Shown: positions 50,073 to 61,014, counted from the first letter of the stretch. The stretch is DNA of 64,000 nucleotides from Paracoccaceae bacterium (GCA_004153385.1 SDAL01000004.1:124001-188000); one strand, 5' to 3'. A program made the numbers and translations. Notes: generated by a model not told the origin, from the sequence alone.

Positions 50073-50100
50073 ACGGCGCGAGGATTTCCCCTCGCGCCGT
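50073..50100 (-). terminator. Rho-independent terminator after hslU
   Basis: ACGGCGCGAGG (50073-50083) and CCTCGCGCCGT (50090-50100), perfect 11-bp arms with a 6-base loop; on the minus strand TTTATC follows. Confidence 0.75.
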
Positions 50101-50157
50101 CTTTCAAACCACAAAAACAGCCCCGCGCCTGCTTCACAAGATGCAGGGCAGACGGGC

Positions 50158-51465
50158 CTAAAGCACGTAACGGCTCAAATCAGTGGATTTGGCCAATTCG
50201 CCCACTTCCTTTTCAACGAAAGCGGCATCGATGCTGACGTTCTCGCCGCCCCGATCCGGCGCGGTAAACGACAACTCCTCGAATACCCGCTCCATCACGG
50301 TATAAAGCCGCCGCGCCCCGATATTCTCGACCGTGGCATTCACCTCTGCCGCAATTCTGGCCAGCGCCTCGATCCCGTCTTGGGTAAATTCGACGCCGAC
50401 CTCTTCTGTCTTCATCAGCGCGGAATACTGACGGGTCAGCGCATTGTCGGTTTCGGTCAGGATGCGGACGAAATCAGCCTCTGTCAGGGCTTGCAATTCC
50501 ACACGGATAGGCAAGCGGCCCTGCAATTCGGGCAACAAGTCAGACGGTTTCGCAATATGGAACGCACCTGAGGCGATGAACAGGATATGGTCGGTTTTGA
50601 CCGGCCCGTGTTTGGTGGAAACGGTTGTGCCTTCGATCAGGGGCAGCAGATCGCGCTGCACCCCTTCGCGCGACACATCGCCGCCACGGGCCTCCTGGCG
50701 GGCGCAGACCTTGTCGATCTCGTCGATGAACACGATCCCGCCATGCTGCACAGCCTCCAGTGCTGCGGTCTTCACTGCCTCGTCATCCAGCAGCTTGTCA
50801 GCCTCCTCCGAGATCAGCAACTCGTAGCTTTCGGCCACGGTCACCTTGCGGCGCTGTTTTTTGCCGGTGTTGAAGGCCTTGAACAGATCTTGTAGCCCCT
50901 GCATCTGCTGCTCCATACCGGGCTGGTTGCCCATCATGCCCAGAGGGGAGCCGCCGGAGGGGTCGCTGACCTCGACCTCGATCTCCTTGTCGTCCAAGAT
51001 CCCGTCGCGCAGCTTCTTGCGAAACATCTCGCGGGTGGATTCGCGCGCATCGGTGCCTGCCAATGCCTCGACCACACGCTCCTCGGCGGCGCTATGGGCG
51101 CGCGATTTCACATCCTCGCGCATGTATTCGCGGGTTTCGGCCATCGCGACATCGGTCAGGTCGCGGATGATCTGTTCCACATCGCGCCCGACATAGCCCA
51201 CTTCGGTGAACTTCGTGGCCTCGACCTTCAAAAACGGGGCTTTGGCCAGTTTTGCCAGACGGCGCGAGATTTCGGTTTTACCAACGCCGGTCGGCCCGAT
51301 CATCAGGATGTTTTTGGGATAGACCTCTTCGCGGATATCATCGCTGAGTTGCTGGCGCCGCCAACGATTGCGCAATGCGACCGACACGGCGCGTTTTGCC
51401 GCCTTTTGGCCAATGATAAAGCGGTCCAGCTCGGACACGATTTCGCGGGGTGTAAGATTGGTCAT
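50158..51465 (-). CDS. hslU: ATP-dependent protease ATPase subunit HslU
   Basis: AAA+ unfoldase (435 residues) that feeds proteins to the HslV peptidase. The N-terminal [20 protein letters not shown], Walker [21 protein letters not shown], an inserted I-domain (about 110-230) rich in charged residues, Walker [21 protein letters not shown], and C-terminal [20 protein letters not shown] (sensor 2) are all present. It ends [11 protein letters not shown]-like, the tail that docks HslV. Separated from hslV by a DUF2157 gene but on the same strand with 3-bp spacing to it. Confidence 0.96.
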   Translation of the reverse strand: MTNLTPREIVSELDRFIIGQKAAKRAVSVALRNRWRRQQLSDDIREEVYPKNILMIGPTGVGKTEISRRLAKLAKAPFLKVEATKFTEVGYVGRDVEQIIRDLTDVAMAETREYMREDVKSRAHSAAEERVVEALAGTDARESTREMFRKKLRDGILDDKEIEVEVSDPSGGSPLGMMGNQPGMEQQMQGLQDLFKAFNTGKKQRRKVTVAESYELLISEEADKLLDDEAVKTAALEAVQHGGIVFIDEIDKVCARQEARGGDVSREGVQRDLLPLIEGTTVSTKHGPVKTDHILFIASGAFHIAKPSDLLPELQGRLPIRVELQALTEADFVRILTETDNALTRQYSALMKTEEVGVEFTQDGIEALARIAAEVNATVENIGARRLYTVMERVFEELSFTAPDRGGENVSIDAAFVEKEVGELAKSTDLSRYVL

Positions 51466-51468
51466 GGA

Positions 51469-52578
51469 TTACTCCGTTGCATAGGGTGGCAAACGCGACT
51501 TGCCGGGGAACCCGGGCAAAATCCGCATCACATGCAGCCTGAGCGCGGTCCAGAAGGCCCCGAGCACGGTCAGCATGATGCCAATGAAGAAAAGAACCGG
51601 GGCCGAGATTTCAAACCAGTTGAGATCGGGGCCGCTATGGTCTGTCAGATAGCTTACAAGAAAGATCAGATAGCCGATGGCGGCGGTCAGGAAAGATCTG
51701 CGATCAATCACCAACGCCATCAGGGTAATCAGCGCCAGCGCCAGCGCCAGCAACGCATAACCGAGCCCCGGCCCCATCTGGATGAACGTCATCGCGATGG
51801 TGTTGACCAAGGCAGGCGCGGCGCACAGATGCAGCCAGAAGCCGCTGGCCGATGCCCGCCCCAGACGATGCGGGTCACGCATGTCGAACCACATTCCACC
51901 GGCAAAAGCGACGATCCCGAAGATCAGCGTGCCGATTGCCAGCGAGGAGTTGCGCAGATCGAGCGCCGTGTCGAACCCGCGCATGGGGCTGGGGAACACA
52001 TCCTGCGGCGTGCCGAAAATCGTGAAACACGCAGCAAAGCCGCATAATGCGATCAGCACCATTGTGAACGGCAGGCGAAACCGCCGGTACCAGCCAGTAA
52101 GGGCCGCCACGACCAGAACAATCACGCTCAGGATCACGGATCTGGGATTGCTTTCAAGACTGAAGACATGACCGAGCAGCCAGATCGTCAGTGGCAAGAG
52201 CGCCCAGAAAAAGGTCAGCACCAGCAGGATCGATGGCAAAACCATCCGCCGTCTGCGTGTGAAATATTCAGCCATCGCCCAAAGGGCGACCACCCACACT
52301 GCATAGTTGAACGCAAGCGTCGCCCCGACAGGGCCGCCGGCGCTGGGGATCAGATGGCCAAACAGCAGGCTTAACCCGAAGGCGCCCGCAATCAGGATCG
52401 CCAGCCCAACGGTCACGAATATCTCGGAGAAGCCGCGAAACAGTTCGAACGGCTCGTCCTCGGCGGCGCGGTGGCCTGCGCGCGCATCCGCAAGCGCCAG
52501 AACGCTGGACGCCTGGGCTTCGTTCAGATGCCCTGCGGCGACAGCCGCGCGCAGATCGTCACGGGTTAAATCAGCCAA
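51469..52578 (-). CDS. DUF2157 family membrane protein between hslV and hslU
   Basis: 369 residues. The cytosolic N-terminal part, [20 protein letters not shown] then a [20 protein letters not shown] segment, matches DUF2157 proteins (a helical domain before the first membrane span). About nine to ten hydrophobic helices follow (for example [20 protein letters not shown] and [20 protein letters not shown]). Function unknown. It overlaps the hslV end by 8 bp and precedes hslU by 3 bp, so all three are co-transcribed. Confidence 0.82.
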   Translation of the reverse strand: MADLTRDDLRAAVAAGHLNEAQASSVLALADARAGHRAAEDEPFELFRGFSEIFVTVGLAILIAGAFGLSLLFGHLIPSAGGPVGATLAFNYAVWVVALWAMAEYFTRRRRMVLPSILLVLTFFWALLPLTIWLLGHVFSLESNPRSVILSVIVLVVAALTGWYRRFRLPFTMVLIALCGFAACFTIFGTPQDVFPSPMRGFDTALDLRNSSLAIGTLIFGIVAFAGGMWFDMRDPHRLGRASASGFWLHLCAAPALVNTIAMTFIQMGPGLGYALLALALALITLMALVIDRRSFLTAAIGYLIFLVSYLTDHSGPDLNWFEISAPVLFFIGIMLTVLGAFWTALRLHVMRILPGFPGKSRLPPYATE

Positions 52579-53125
52579 TGCTCTCGACCGTCAAATTACC
52601 ATTTGTATAAACACAAATATCGGACGCGATTTTCATCGCCTTGCGCGCGACGCCTTCGGCATCCAGATCACTTTCCATAAGCCCGCGTGCCGCCGCCAGC
52701 GCGAAGTTCCCGCCAGAGCCGATGGCCGCGATGTCATGCTCGGGTTCAAGCACATCGCCCGCACCAGTGATCACGAACAGGTCCTTGCCATCGGTCACGA
52801 TCAGCATCGCTTCCAGATTTTTCAGGTATTTGTCCGTGCGCCAGTCTTTGGCAAGTTCAACGCAGGCGCGGGCAAGCTGACCCGGGGCCGCTTCAAGTTT
52901 GACTTCCAGCCGCTCCAGCAGCGTAAACGCATCGGCGGTAGAACCCGCAAACCCCGCGACCACATCATACCCGCCGGGTGACAGCCGGCGCACCTTGCGG
53001 GCCGTGCCCTTGATCACCGTCTGTCCAAGGCTGACCTGACCATCACCGGCCACCACGACCTTGTTGCCTTTGCGCACACCGATAATCGTCGTGCCGTGCC
53101 AACCTGGAAATTTTTCGTCCGACAT
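52571..53125 (-). CDS. hslV: ATP-dependent protease peptidase subunit HslV
   Basis: Threonine peptidase of 184 residues, proteasome beta-like, forming the dodecameric core of HslUV. The catalytic Thr is the first of the pair in [20 protein letters not shown], exposed after removal of a short propeptide. [20 protein letters not shown] and [20 protein letters not shown] are conserved. The ATG at 53125 follows GGAGG at good spacing; upstream in-frame starts at 53137 and 53164 are less likely. First gene of hslV-DUF2157-hslU. Confidence 0.95.
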   Translation of the reverse strand: MSDEKFPGWHGTTIIGVRKGNKVVVAGDGQVSLGQTVIKGTARKVRRLSPGGYDVVAGFAGSTADAFTLLERLEVKLEAAPGQLARACVELAKDWRTDKYLKNLEAMLIVTDGKDLFVITGAGDVLEPEHDIAAIGSGGNFALAAARGLMESDLDAEGVARKAMKIASDICVYTNGNLTVESIG

Positions 53126-53224
53126 AGATACCTCCATTTGCGCACAGATATGTAGGCGCAGCAAAAGGCTTGCAACCCTACGAAGGCTCTTGCTGTTTTG
53201 TGCGGGGGATGGCTAGCTTGCGCC

Positions 53225-54154
53225 ATGACGCATGAACACCTCTCGCTGTACCTCGACAAGGCCGCCCTGACACGGGTGAATGCCGGCACGCATAATTTCT
53301 TTCACCGGCTGGCTGGCGCGGTAAAAAGCGCAGGCTGGACGGTCAGCGCAGAGGAAAACACGTTGTCTGCACGGTTTTCGGCGGCCACGCGCAAAGGCTA
53401 TGCCTTATACCATATGGAGCCGCCGTCACATGATCGTGCGCTGACGTGCCGTCGCACCTATACCGGGGCGTTCTGGCATATCGAAGCCGAGGCAGAGCGC
53501 TGGAACTGGCCTGTGGCGCAAACAGCCTTTGATCCCGCGCAGATCGACCTGCCCGAGGCCGAGCGTTTCTTCGAGACCACGCGCAACCGGATGTTTGGCG
53601 ATGTGCCAACGACCGCCGATCACGGCTTCATCCTGATGCCACTGCAAGGCCGCCTGTCAGAGCACCGCTCGTTTCAGTCGATGAGCCCGCTGCAGATGAT
53701 AGAGGAGGTGATGGTGCGCGTTGAAAAACCCGTGCGCGCGACACTTCACCCCAACGAGACCTACACACCGGCGGACCGGCAGGCGCTGGTCGCACTGGCC
53801 AACAGGTTTCCGCATTTTTCGGTAGAAGAGGGGAATTCGGCCGAATTGCTGCGCAACTGCAGCTATGTCATCACCCAAAACAGCGGCGTCGCGTTCGAGG
53901 GCTATCTGCTGCGCAAACCCGCGGTATTATTTGCCAAGATCGATTTCCACCACATTGCAGGTTCGGTGCCGCAAACGGGCGTGGATGATGCGTTCGCGCG
54001 GATCGAACAGCCGATTGCATTCGAGCGTTATATCGCTTGGTTTTTGCAATCCAACGCGCTCAACGCCGGTCGGCCGGAATTCGAGACACAGATACTGGCC
54101 CATCTGCGCGAGAAGGGATGGCCGATCTGGGCCAGACAGACGAGCGATACCTGA
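53225..54154 (+). CDS. Capsule synthesis-like (Capsule_synth fold) protein
   Basis: 309 residues, no membrane helix. The C-terminal half resembles KpsC/KpsS-type capsule proteins: FILMPLQGRLSEHRSFQSMS, MIEEVMVRVEKPVRATLHPN, then SAELLRNCSYVITQNSGVAF and EGYLLRKPAVLFAKIDFHHI. This is the 'HP...N(S)SV..EA....KP' pattern of these Kdo-transferase relatives. It may act on the surface glycan predicted at 10.9-21.1 kb, but it is 32 kb away and alone. Divergent from hslV; a bidirectional terminator follows. Confidence 0.6.
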   Translation: MTHEHLSLYLDKAALTRVNAGTHNFFHRLAGAVKSAGWTVSAEENTLSARFSAATRKGYALYHMEPPSHDRALTCRRTYTGAFWHIEAEAERWNWPVAQTAFDPAQIDLPEAERFFETTRNRMFGDVPTTADHGFILMPLQGRLSEHRSFQSMSPLQMIEEVMVRVEKPVRATLHPNETYTPADRQALVALANRFPHFSVEEGNSAELLRNCSYVITQNSGVAFEGYLLRKPAVLFAKIDFHHIAGSVPQTGVDDAFARIEQPIAFERYIAWFLQSNALNAGRPEFETQILAHLREKGWPIWARQTSDT

Positions 54155-54219
54155 GCATGCAGACGGGGGGAACCTGACAGTGCCCCCGGCCCCGCCTACG
54201 TCCTTGGCCGGTTCACAAA

Positions 54220-54247
54220 AAAGACGCCCCGATCAAGGGGCGTCTTT
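54220..54247. terminator. Bidirectional rho-independent terminator
   Basis: AAAGACGCCCC (54220-54230) and GGGGCGTCTTT (54237-54247), perfect arms with a 6-base loop, A-run on the left; ends both the capsule-like gene and leftward trxA. Confidence 0.85.
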
Positions 54248-54282
54248 GAAGGCTATCTCACAGCGCATAGAATGCGCCATCA

Positions 54283-54603
54283 TCACAGTGCGTCGTTGAT
54301 CCAGTTTTGCAGCGCGGCTTTTGGCGCGGCGCCGATCTTGTTGGAGACGACTTCGCCGTTTTTGAACAAAAACAGCGCCGGAATGCCACGCACGCCAAGT
54401 GCGGCAGGGCTTTCGGGGTTTTCATCGACGTTGATCTTGGCAATTTTCACCTTGCCGCCCATTTCTTCTGCGATTTCTTCAAGCGCAGGGCCGATCTGGC
54501 GGCACGGGCCGCACCATTCTGCCCAGAAATCGACAACCACAGGAACATCGGACTGACGCACTTCGGCGTCAAAGGTCGCATCGGTAACGGGAACTGTAGC
54601 CAT
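54283..54603 (-). CDS. trxA: Thioredoxin
   Basis: 106-residue disulfide reductase of the cytosol. Active site [20 protein letters not shown] (CGPC), cis-Pro region [15 protein letters not shown] and family length all match TrxA. GGAG lies before the ATG. Downstream of addA by 55 bp on the same strand, the common addBA-trxA order of alphaproteobacteria. Confidence 0.96.
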   Translation of the reverse strand: MATVPVTDATFDAEVRQSDVPVVVDFWAEWCGPCRQIGPALEEIAEEMGGKVKIAKINVDENPESPAALGVRGIPALFLFKNGEVVSNKIGAAPKAALQNWINDAL

Positions 54604-54658
54604 TGGCGGTCTCCTGAATTTTATGTTGAAGCGAACCTATGTACGGCCCGCCGGTCCG

Positions 54659-57600
54659 TCAAGATGGGCCAACGGTGCGCAGGGCGGCATCCATCTGTGC
54701 GTCATCAAGCCAGTCGATGCGCGCGTTTGCGGTCCACAGCAGGCCGCATTCGATTGGTCTGTCAGTATAAATCTGGCGCAAAGCCGCCCTGTAGGCGGCC
54801 AATTGGCGCACCAGACCCAGCGGGATTTGCGACAGATCGTCCGGCACAACAGCGTTGGATTTATAATCCACAAGCCGTACACGATCCGGTGTAACAAGCA
54901 ATCTGTCGATCACACCATGCATGCGGGCGCCGTTTGCCTCCGCCAGTTCTGCAGTCAGTTCTACCTCCGCCAGGGCATCAGGGCCAAGGAACGGCTGCAT
55001 TTCTGGCGCATCCAATACGCCGCGGGCCTCGGCCATAAGGGCGGGGATATCATCATCATGGGCCGCGTCCTCGCCGGTAAGCAGCAAATCGCGCGCCCAG
55101 TCATCCCAGCACTCCGCAGGCCAGTTCGGCAGATGCTCCAACAACAGGTGCAACTGGCGCCCGCGCCGTTTTGCAGACTCCTCGTCCAGATGCGCGCCGT
55201 CCCCGGGCAAGGCTTTGGCTCCGCCAAGATCGGAGGGCGAAATCGAACGCGGCGGTGGCTCGGGTCGCTGTGCATGGCGCGTGGCCCACTCGGGGACCTC
55301 AGGCAGGATGTCTTGCGTGACACTCGCCCGCGCGCCGTTCGGCGGCCACGCGCCATGCCCGAACCGGCGGATCTGGCCCAGATCGGACAGCGCAGCAGAA
55401 AACGGTGCGGCCGTGGTATCGCCCGCCTGCGCAAGCCCTGCCGACACAAGCGAATACCAACTGTCACCGGCATCACCCGGATCGCCCGGACATGCAACGA
55501 TCAACCATTTTTCGGCCCGCGTCATCGCCACGTAGAGCAGCCGCATTTTTTCTTCGATCTGGCGCTCGGCGTGATCGGCTTGGGCCTCTGCTTCGGCCTC
55601 GGGGCGGTCATCGCCGCTGCCGGCCCAGGCGGCGATATCGTCAGGGCCCAAACGGTAGACCTCGCGCTTGCGCGGCGGGCGCGGCTTGGCGGTATCGGGC
55701 AAGATCACGACGGGCGCCTCCAGCCCCTTGGAGCCGTGCACGGTCATCACCCGGATCGCGCGCCCCGCCCCTTCCAGCTGGCGCTTGACCTCCACATCAT
55801 CGGCATCCAGCCAGACCAGAAAACCGGTCAGGCTGGGCACCTCGGCCCGCTCGAACGCCAGAGCCTGCGATATCAGCTCGTCGATCCCGTCCTCGGCCTC
55901 GACACCCAGACGCGCGATCAGTTTCTGTCGTCCGCCATGGCGGGTCAGCAGGCGTTCGATCAGATCATGCGGTCGCAGGAAATCCGCCTGATCGCGAAGG
56001 TCCTGCAGCACCCGCAACGTCTCTGGATGCGTCTCGGTTTTGCGCAGCGCCTGCCACAGATAGCCTTTTCGCGGCTGCGCCAAACTGTAAAGATCCTGCT
56101 CCGTCCAGCCGAAAAACGGCGATTTCAGCGCCTCCGCCAGTGACAGATCATCCTCTGCGGTGGCCAGAAATGCCAAAACGGCGCGGATATCTTGCACGGC
56201 AAGTTCCGCGCCCAGTTTCAGCCGGTCGGCCCCCGCAATCGTCAGCCCTTCGGATTTACACGCGCGAATGATCTCGGCAAAAAGCGGCCCGCGCCGCTGC
56301 ACCAAAATCAGGATATCACCCTCATGCATAGGCCGCGCGCCCGTGCCCGAGGCATCGGGCAATTGCACACCTGCATCAATCATCGCGCGGATTTCTGCGG
56401 CAATCGTACGGGCCAGAATAACGGTGGGATGGGTGTCTTCGACCTGATCGACCGGATCTTCCCAGTTTTCCTCATGCGGGTTTTGGGTCTTTTCGATCAG
56501 CGGCCACAGATCGACCCGCCCCGGCATATCGCCAAAAAACGAGATGTGCTCGGGCGTGCCGCCAAGACCGACATTGGCCGGCCCCGCAAACGTCAGATCA
56601 GTCATACCCAGAACAGCATGTGAGGAACGGAACGAATGCTGCAACTGGCTTTCCTGCAAGGGCCGGCCGATGGCTGCGAATTTATCGGAAAAATGGCGCT
56701 GCATGGCCTCGAACGCACGCAAATCGGCGCCTTGGAACGAATAGATCGACTGTTTCCGGTCGCCCACCACAAAGATGGTGCGCGACTGATCGCGCGCGCC
56801 CTCGCCAGCGGTAAACTCGTCGGCCAGACGTTCGATGACATGCCACTGGCTGGGGCTGGTGTCTTGCGCCTCGTCAACCAGAATATGATCAATCCCGCCA
56901 TCAAGGCGGAACAACACCCATTGCGCCAAGGCCGAATCCGACATCAAACGCCCAGCGCGCAAGATCAGATCATCGAAATCCAGCCAGCCGCGGGCCGCCT
57001 TGGCGGCCTCAAGGCGGGGCAGAAAGGCATTGGCAAACCGGTGCAGGGCCTCGGTGCGTTCTGCGGCGGCAAGCCCCAGCCTGAGCGGCCTTGCGGCCTC
57101 CACCCGCTCCATCAGCGCCTCCAGTTCAGGCATGAAACTGGCGGCGGCGGTCTGGGTTTTCTTGGTGGGAAACTTTCCGATCTTGGCCGTGAAAGGCGCG
57201 GTGGCTTTTGCGCCCGTCAGAAACAGGCCCTCCAACAGGGTCAGTCCGGCCATATCGGCTGCGCGCAACTGGCCCAGCTTTTCGGCGGCTTTCACATCCG
57301 TCGCACTGCCCGCGGCCAAAACCGGTACCAGCTGGCGCAACATGGCCAGATCATCGCGGTCAAACACATCCCCCAGCAGGGCATCGCGATCAAATTCGGG
57401 CGGCAGACCGAAGAGGGTGCGAATTTCATCGCCACTCGGGCGCGTGGCAAACCCGTCCCGATTACGGCTGATATCCGATAGGATCCCGCTCAGGTCATCT
57501 GTTGAATAATACCGCACCAACTGGTCGAGTACCGCACAATCGGGACCGGTGGCGATATCTTCAAGAATCTGGCCGCGCAGCAGATCAGCGGCACGATCGT

Positions 57601-58045
57601 CCATTTCCCGAAACCCGTGCGGGACGCCCGCCTCCAGCGGAAACCGCCGCAAAAGCGCCGCGCAAAAGCTGTGAATCGTCTGGATTTTCAAACCGCCCGG
57701 CGTTTCGATCGCCTTGGCAAACAAACGCCGCGCTTCGGCCAGACGCTCTGCATTGATCTGGGCCTCTTCGCCCAGATCAATCAACTCGGCCCGCAAATCG
57801 GCGTCCGGCAACATCGCCCATGCGCCCAACCGCTTCAAAAGCCGGTTTTGCATCTCGGTCGCGGCGGCCTTTGTGTAGGTCAGGCATAAAACCTTCTGCG
57901 GCTCGGTCCCGCCAAGCAGCAGACGCGCGACCCGGTCGGTCAGCACGCGTGTCTTACCGGACCCCGCATTGGCCGAAAGCCATGTGGACTGGTCTGGCGC
58001 TGCGGCACGGATCTGGCGTTCTGTCGCATCATTGCGCGGGCTCAT
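54659..58045 (-). CDS. addA: Double-strand break repair helicase AddA
   Basis: UvrD-like helicase/nuclease subunit of AddAB (1128 residues), which processes DNA double-strand ends for RecA loading. Walker A STWLSANAGSGKTRVLTDRV, motif II ILVDEAQDTSPSQWHVIERL, VVGDRKQSIYSFQGADLRAF, IRVMTVHGSKGLEAPVVILP and LLYVAMTRAEKWLIVACPGD (motifs V-VI) are present. The C-terminal nuclease core is RVRLVDYKSNAVVPDDLSQI (DxK). The ATG at 58045 overlaps the addB stop (58042-58044), so the subunits are co-translated. Confidence 0.95.
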   Translation of the reverse strand: MSPRNDATERQIRAAAPDQSTWLSANAGSGKTRVLTDRVARLLLGGTEPQKVLCLTYTKAAATEMQNRLLKRLGAWAMLPDADLRAELIDLGEEAQINAERLAEARRLFAKAIETPGGLKIQTIHSFCAALLRRFPLEAGVPHGFREMDDRAADLLRGQILEDIATGPDCAVLDQLVRYYSTDDLSGILSDISRNRDGFATRPSGDEIRTLFGLPPEFDRDALLGDVFDRDDLAMLRQLVPVLAAGSATDVKAAEKLGQLRAADMAGLTLLEGLFLTGAKATAPFTAKIGKFPTKKTQTAAASFMPELEALMERVEAARPLRLGLAAAERTEALHRFANAFLPRLEAAKAARGWLDFDDLILRAGRLMSDSALAQWVLFRLDGGIDHILVDEAQDTSPSQWHVIERLADEFTAGEGARDQSRTIFVVGDRKQSIYSFQGADLRAFEAMQRHFSDKFAAIGRPLQESQLQHSFRSSHAVLGMTDLTFAGPANVGLGGTPEHISFFGDMPGRVDLWPLIEKTQNPHEENWEDPVDQVEDTHPTVILARTIAAEIRAMIDAGVQLPDASGTGARPMHEGDILILVQRRGPLFAEIIRACKSEGLTIAGADRLKLGAELAVQDIRAVLAFLATAEDDLSLAEALKSPFFGWTEQDLYSLAQPRKGYLWQALRKTETHPETLRVLQDLRDQADFLRPHDLIERLLTRHGGRQKLIARLGVEAEDGIDELISQALAFERAEVPSLTGFLVWLDADDVEVKRQLEGAGRAIRVMTVHGSKGLEAPVVILPDTAKPRPPRKREVYRLGPDDIAAWAGSGDDRPEAEAEAQADHAERQIEEKMRLLYVAMTRAEKWLIVACPGDPGDAGDSWYSLVSAGLAQAGDTTAAPFSAALSDLGQIRRFGHGAWPPNGARASVTQDILPEVPEWATRHAQRPEPPPRSISPSDLGGAKALPGDGAHLDEESAKRRGRQLHLLLEHLPNWPAECWDDWARDLLLTGEDAAHDDDIPALMAEARGVLDAPEMQPFLGPDALAEVELTAELAEANGARMHGVIDRLLVTPDRVRLVDYKSNAVVPDDLSQIPLGLVRQLAAYRAALRQIYTDRPIECGLLWTANARIDWLDDAQMDAALRTVGPS

Positions 58046-61014
58046 GTCAGATCCTCCGGTTCGGGCGTATCGCTCAACTCCCATTCGCCATAGCGCGACA
58101 GGTGATCGTAATCACTTACATCGCGGGTTGCCTGCATGGCACGCCGCGCGGTGTAGCCCTGTCCGGGGTCCTGATAGCGCGCGATCAGTTTGCAAAACTT
58201 CGCCCACGCCTCCTCGGCGGTTTCGGTCTGCGTGGGGGCATCCTTCTGACGCGGGCTGTATTCGATGGTCGTGGTGTAATGGCGTGTCTCGCCCTCGCCT
58301 CCCAGCCGGATGTAGCTGACGCCTTCCACATCGCGTGGACCGATCTGTGCAAAGGCACCGCGCGCCGTCATCGCCGCCTCCAGCAGCATCTGCTTGTCGA
58401 AATGGATCATGTCCCCCGGGCCGGGAGGGGCGCCGGATTTATAATCGAAGATGCGCACCCGACCATCCGCGCGCATATCAATGCGGTCGGGTTTGGCCGT
58501 CAGGGTGAAATCCAGATCTGCGACCTTTGCATGGCCTTTTTCTTCGATAATTGCCGGCGTACCTTCGGACAAGCGCACCGCCTCGTCTGCCACAAACCGC
58601 GCCGCGATCCGCCCGATCCGCGCCAGCCATAACCGCTGTACAGACGGCCAGGGCACATTTGCGACCAGAACCGCTTCGGCAATTCGCATCAGGCGCTGAC
58701 GGGCGTGATCTGGGGCCTCGCCCTCCTCGGGCCGCTCCTTGACGAATTGCTCCACGATCTCGTGCAGGATGTTCCCGCGCAGCATCGGGTCAGGCTCGGG
58801 ACGCAGCGCATTCAGCGGATACAGCCGCAAGACTTTGCGCGCATAGATCGCATACGGGTCCCGGATCAGTGTTTTGATCTGGGTGACTGACAGGTTGTCG
58901 GGCCGCGTGTGTGCGGGCGGGCGCGGAGAGGGGCGCAAGGCCTGCGGCAATTGTTCTTTCGGCGCATCGACCACCTCTGCCAGTTTCAGCCAGTGCGTGC
59001 CGCGCGCGCGCATGGCATCTAGTGCGTCGGGGCCATGTCGTGCAGGCAGCCCCTGCATCAGGTTCACCATCCGGTTGAGCCAGCGAGAAGGCACGGTTTC
59101 CGCCTCCGCATCGCGGCGCGCACGGCTTAGCACCACACGCGGGGCGGCCACCGCCTGCTGGAAATCATGCGCGGACAGACCCGTTTGGCGTTCGGGCAAC
59201 AACAGCCCCGCATCAAGACGCATCTGGCGGCTGAGCCATGGATCAGGCTCTGGCGCCTCCGGCCATGACCCTTCGTTCAGACCGGCAAGAATAACCAGCC
59301 CAGCGCCCTGAACGCGGGCCTCAAGCGTGCCCCAGATCGCGATGTCGCGATGGGCGGCCTGCCCCGCGCGCGTCATCGAGCCCTGTAGCAGGTGATTGAC
59401 CAGATCGGTATAGGAGGCGCGGGTATAGACCCCGCCATGCGGGGCCTCGCGGCGCAGTTCCTCGAATACACGCAAGGCCTCACGGCCACCGTCTTGCAAC
59501 CACAGCTCGCTTGCGTCCACCACCCCCCCCGGACCGGCTGCAAGCGTGGTCGCCAGTGCCAGATGATGGGTCACGCAATCGGGCAACGGGGCCTCATAAG
59601 GTGCCGCCATCATGGCAATGGCTTCGCCCAGCCATTGCGCCCAGACCTGTTTTTCGGTGTCCTCGGCGGCCCACCGGTGCAGGGCGCTGGCATCGGGGAA
59701 GGCCGGACCATTGCGGCGCAGCTCCAGCTCCAGCTCCCGCGTGTAACGCAGGTGGGTGCCGCGCAGGGTGGAGCCTGTCGCAGTCAGCGGATGCTTGAGC
59801 AAGATCAACAGCGCATCGAGCGACAAGGCCTCGCCACGCATCGCCGCCAGATGTCGTAACAGCCGCCCCGGTGCGGTTTGCTGCAGGGGCTGGCCTGCGG
59901 AATCGTCGGGGATAATGCCCCAGCGGTCCAGCGCCACGGCCACACGCCGCGTCAGCAGCCGGTCTGGGGTAATCAAGGCGGCCTTTGTGCCATCGGCGGC
60001 GGCTTCGCGCAAAATCAAGGCGATGGCATTGGCCTCGGCACGCGGATCTTTCGCCTCGATCAGGGTCATGGCCTCGCACGGGGCCATCAAATCGGGCAGA
60101 TCACGCCCCTCCAACATCCACTGATCCGTGACCGGTGCGGGACGTAACGCCAGTGATATCAGTTGATTACGCTCGACCGATGGTTCCGGCCGATCATGCC
60201 AGCGGACCACGTCAGCCGGTGTGGCCTCCAACTGGTCCAGAAGCGCGCGATACCGGTATTGCGGGTGATCCTCTATCGGGTATGCACCAGCCCGCAGGCT
60301 GTGCCACGCATGATCGGGCATATCGAAATCATAACCCGGCAGCACCAGCGCCCCCTGCGGCAGGCGGGCGACCTGCTGCATGAAAAGCGAGGTGGCACCG
60401 CGTGACCCCGTAGAGCCTGCCACAATGACCGGATCACGGGGCGGGTCGTCTTGCCAGCGGGCAATGATATCGTGCACCACACGGCGCTGACGGGCCTCGG
60501 GATCGGGGATCGCATCAGCTTCGAAATAGCGCGCCACGATGCGGATGAAATCAAGGCTCAGCCGCCAGTGCTGGGCGTGGGTTTCAGCAATCTCCAGCGC
60601 CTCCAGATCATCGGGGGTCACACCTTCGCTTTGCATTTCTGCCATCAAGGTGGCGAGACTGTCTGCCAGCCCGAAAATCCCGTGACCGGCCTCAAACCCC
60701 GGCAGCCGTTCGACCAGCCCGCCCACAAGCTGCGCCAACTCCAGCCTGCGGCGCAACGCAGGCTCGGCGGGGGGCAGGCCCCGCAGCGGCGCACGCCCCA
60801 GATCCGTCACCAGTTTAAGCTGCGGCAAAAACCGCGCGCCATGTGTATCGAACTCTTCGCGGACACTCCGCAGCATACGCCCCGAGTTAAGATAAAGCTG
60901 GACACGCGCCATAGCCTCGGGGGGGCGGTTTTCCATGCGCGTGATCAGACCTGCGACCAGCTCTTTGGGGAAATCCACACCACATGGCAGGGCGTAAATA
61001 TGATTATCGAACAT
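58042..61014 (-). CDS. addB: Double-strand break repair protein AddB
   Basis: 990-residue partner of AddA with a degenerate helicase and a second RecB-type nuclease. The N-terminus reads MFDNHIYALPCGVDFPKELV. VIVAGSTGSRGATSLFMQQV is the inactivated/retained P-loop area. VILAGLNEGSWPEAPEPDPW and LSVTQIKTLIRDPYAIYARK are typical AddB blocks. The nuclease motif is RVRIFDYKSGAPPGPGDMIH. The four-Cys iron-sulfur cluster of Bacillus AddB is not evident. The start at 61014 overlaps the preceding gene by 11 bp. Confidence 0.93.
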   Translation of the reverse strand: MFDNHIYALPCGVDFPKELVAGLITRMENRPPEAMARVQLYLNSGRMLRSVREEFDTHGARFLPQLKLVTDLGRAPLRGLPPAEPALRRRLELAQLVGGLVERLPGFEAGHGIFGLADSLATLMAEMQSEGVTPDDLEALEIAETHAQHWRLSLDFIRIVARYFEADAIPDPEARQRRVVHDIIARWQDDPPRDPVIVAGSTGSRGATSLFMQQVARLPQGALVLPGYDFDMPDHAWHSLRAGAYPIEDHPQYRYRALLDQLEATPADVVRWHDRPEPSVERNQLISLALRPAPVTDQWMLEGRDLPDLMAPCEAMTLIEAKDPRAEANAIALILREAAADGTKAALITPDRLLTRRVAVALDRWGIIPDDSAGQPLQQTAPGRLLRHLAAMRGEALSLDALLILLKHPLTATGSTLRGTHLRYTRELELELRRNGPAFPDASALHRWAAEDTEKQVWAQWLGEAIAMMAAPYEAPLPDCVTHHLALATTLAAGPGGVVDASELWLQDGGREALRVFEELRREAPHGGVYTRASYTDLVNHLLQGSMTRAGQAAHRDIAIWGTLEARVQGAGLVILAGLNEGSWPEAPEPDPWLSRQMRLDAGLLLPERQTGLSAHDFQQAVAAPRVVLSRARRDAEAETVPSRWLNRMVNLMQGLPARHGPDALDAMRARGTHWLKLAEVVDAPKEQLPQALRPSPRPPAHTRPDNLSVTQIKTLIRDPYAIYARKVLRLYPLNALRPEPDPMLRGNILHEIVEQFVKERPEEGEAPDHARQRLMRIAEAVLVANVPWPSVQRLWLARIGRIAARFVADEAVRLSEGTPAIIEEKGHAKVADLDFTLTAKPDRIDMRADGRVRIFDYKSGAPPGPGDMIHFDKQMLLEAAMTARGAFAQIGPRDVEGVSYIRLGGEGETRHYTTTIEYSPRQKDAPTQTETAEEAWAKFCKLIARYQDPGQGYTARRAMQATRDVSDYDHLSRYGEWELSDTPEPEDLT

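Noticed and set aside
54623-56143. A 506-codon plus-strand open frame
   Set aside because: It lies antisense to addA, whose helicase motifs are clear in this stretch; the plus-strand product resembles nothing.
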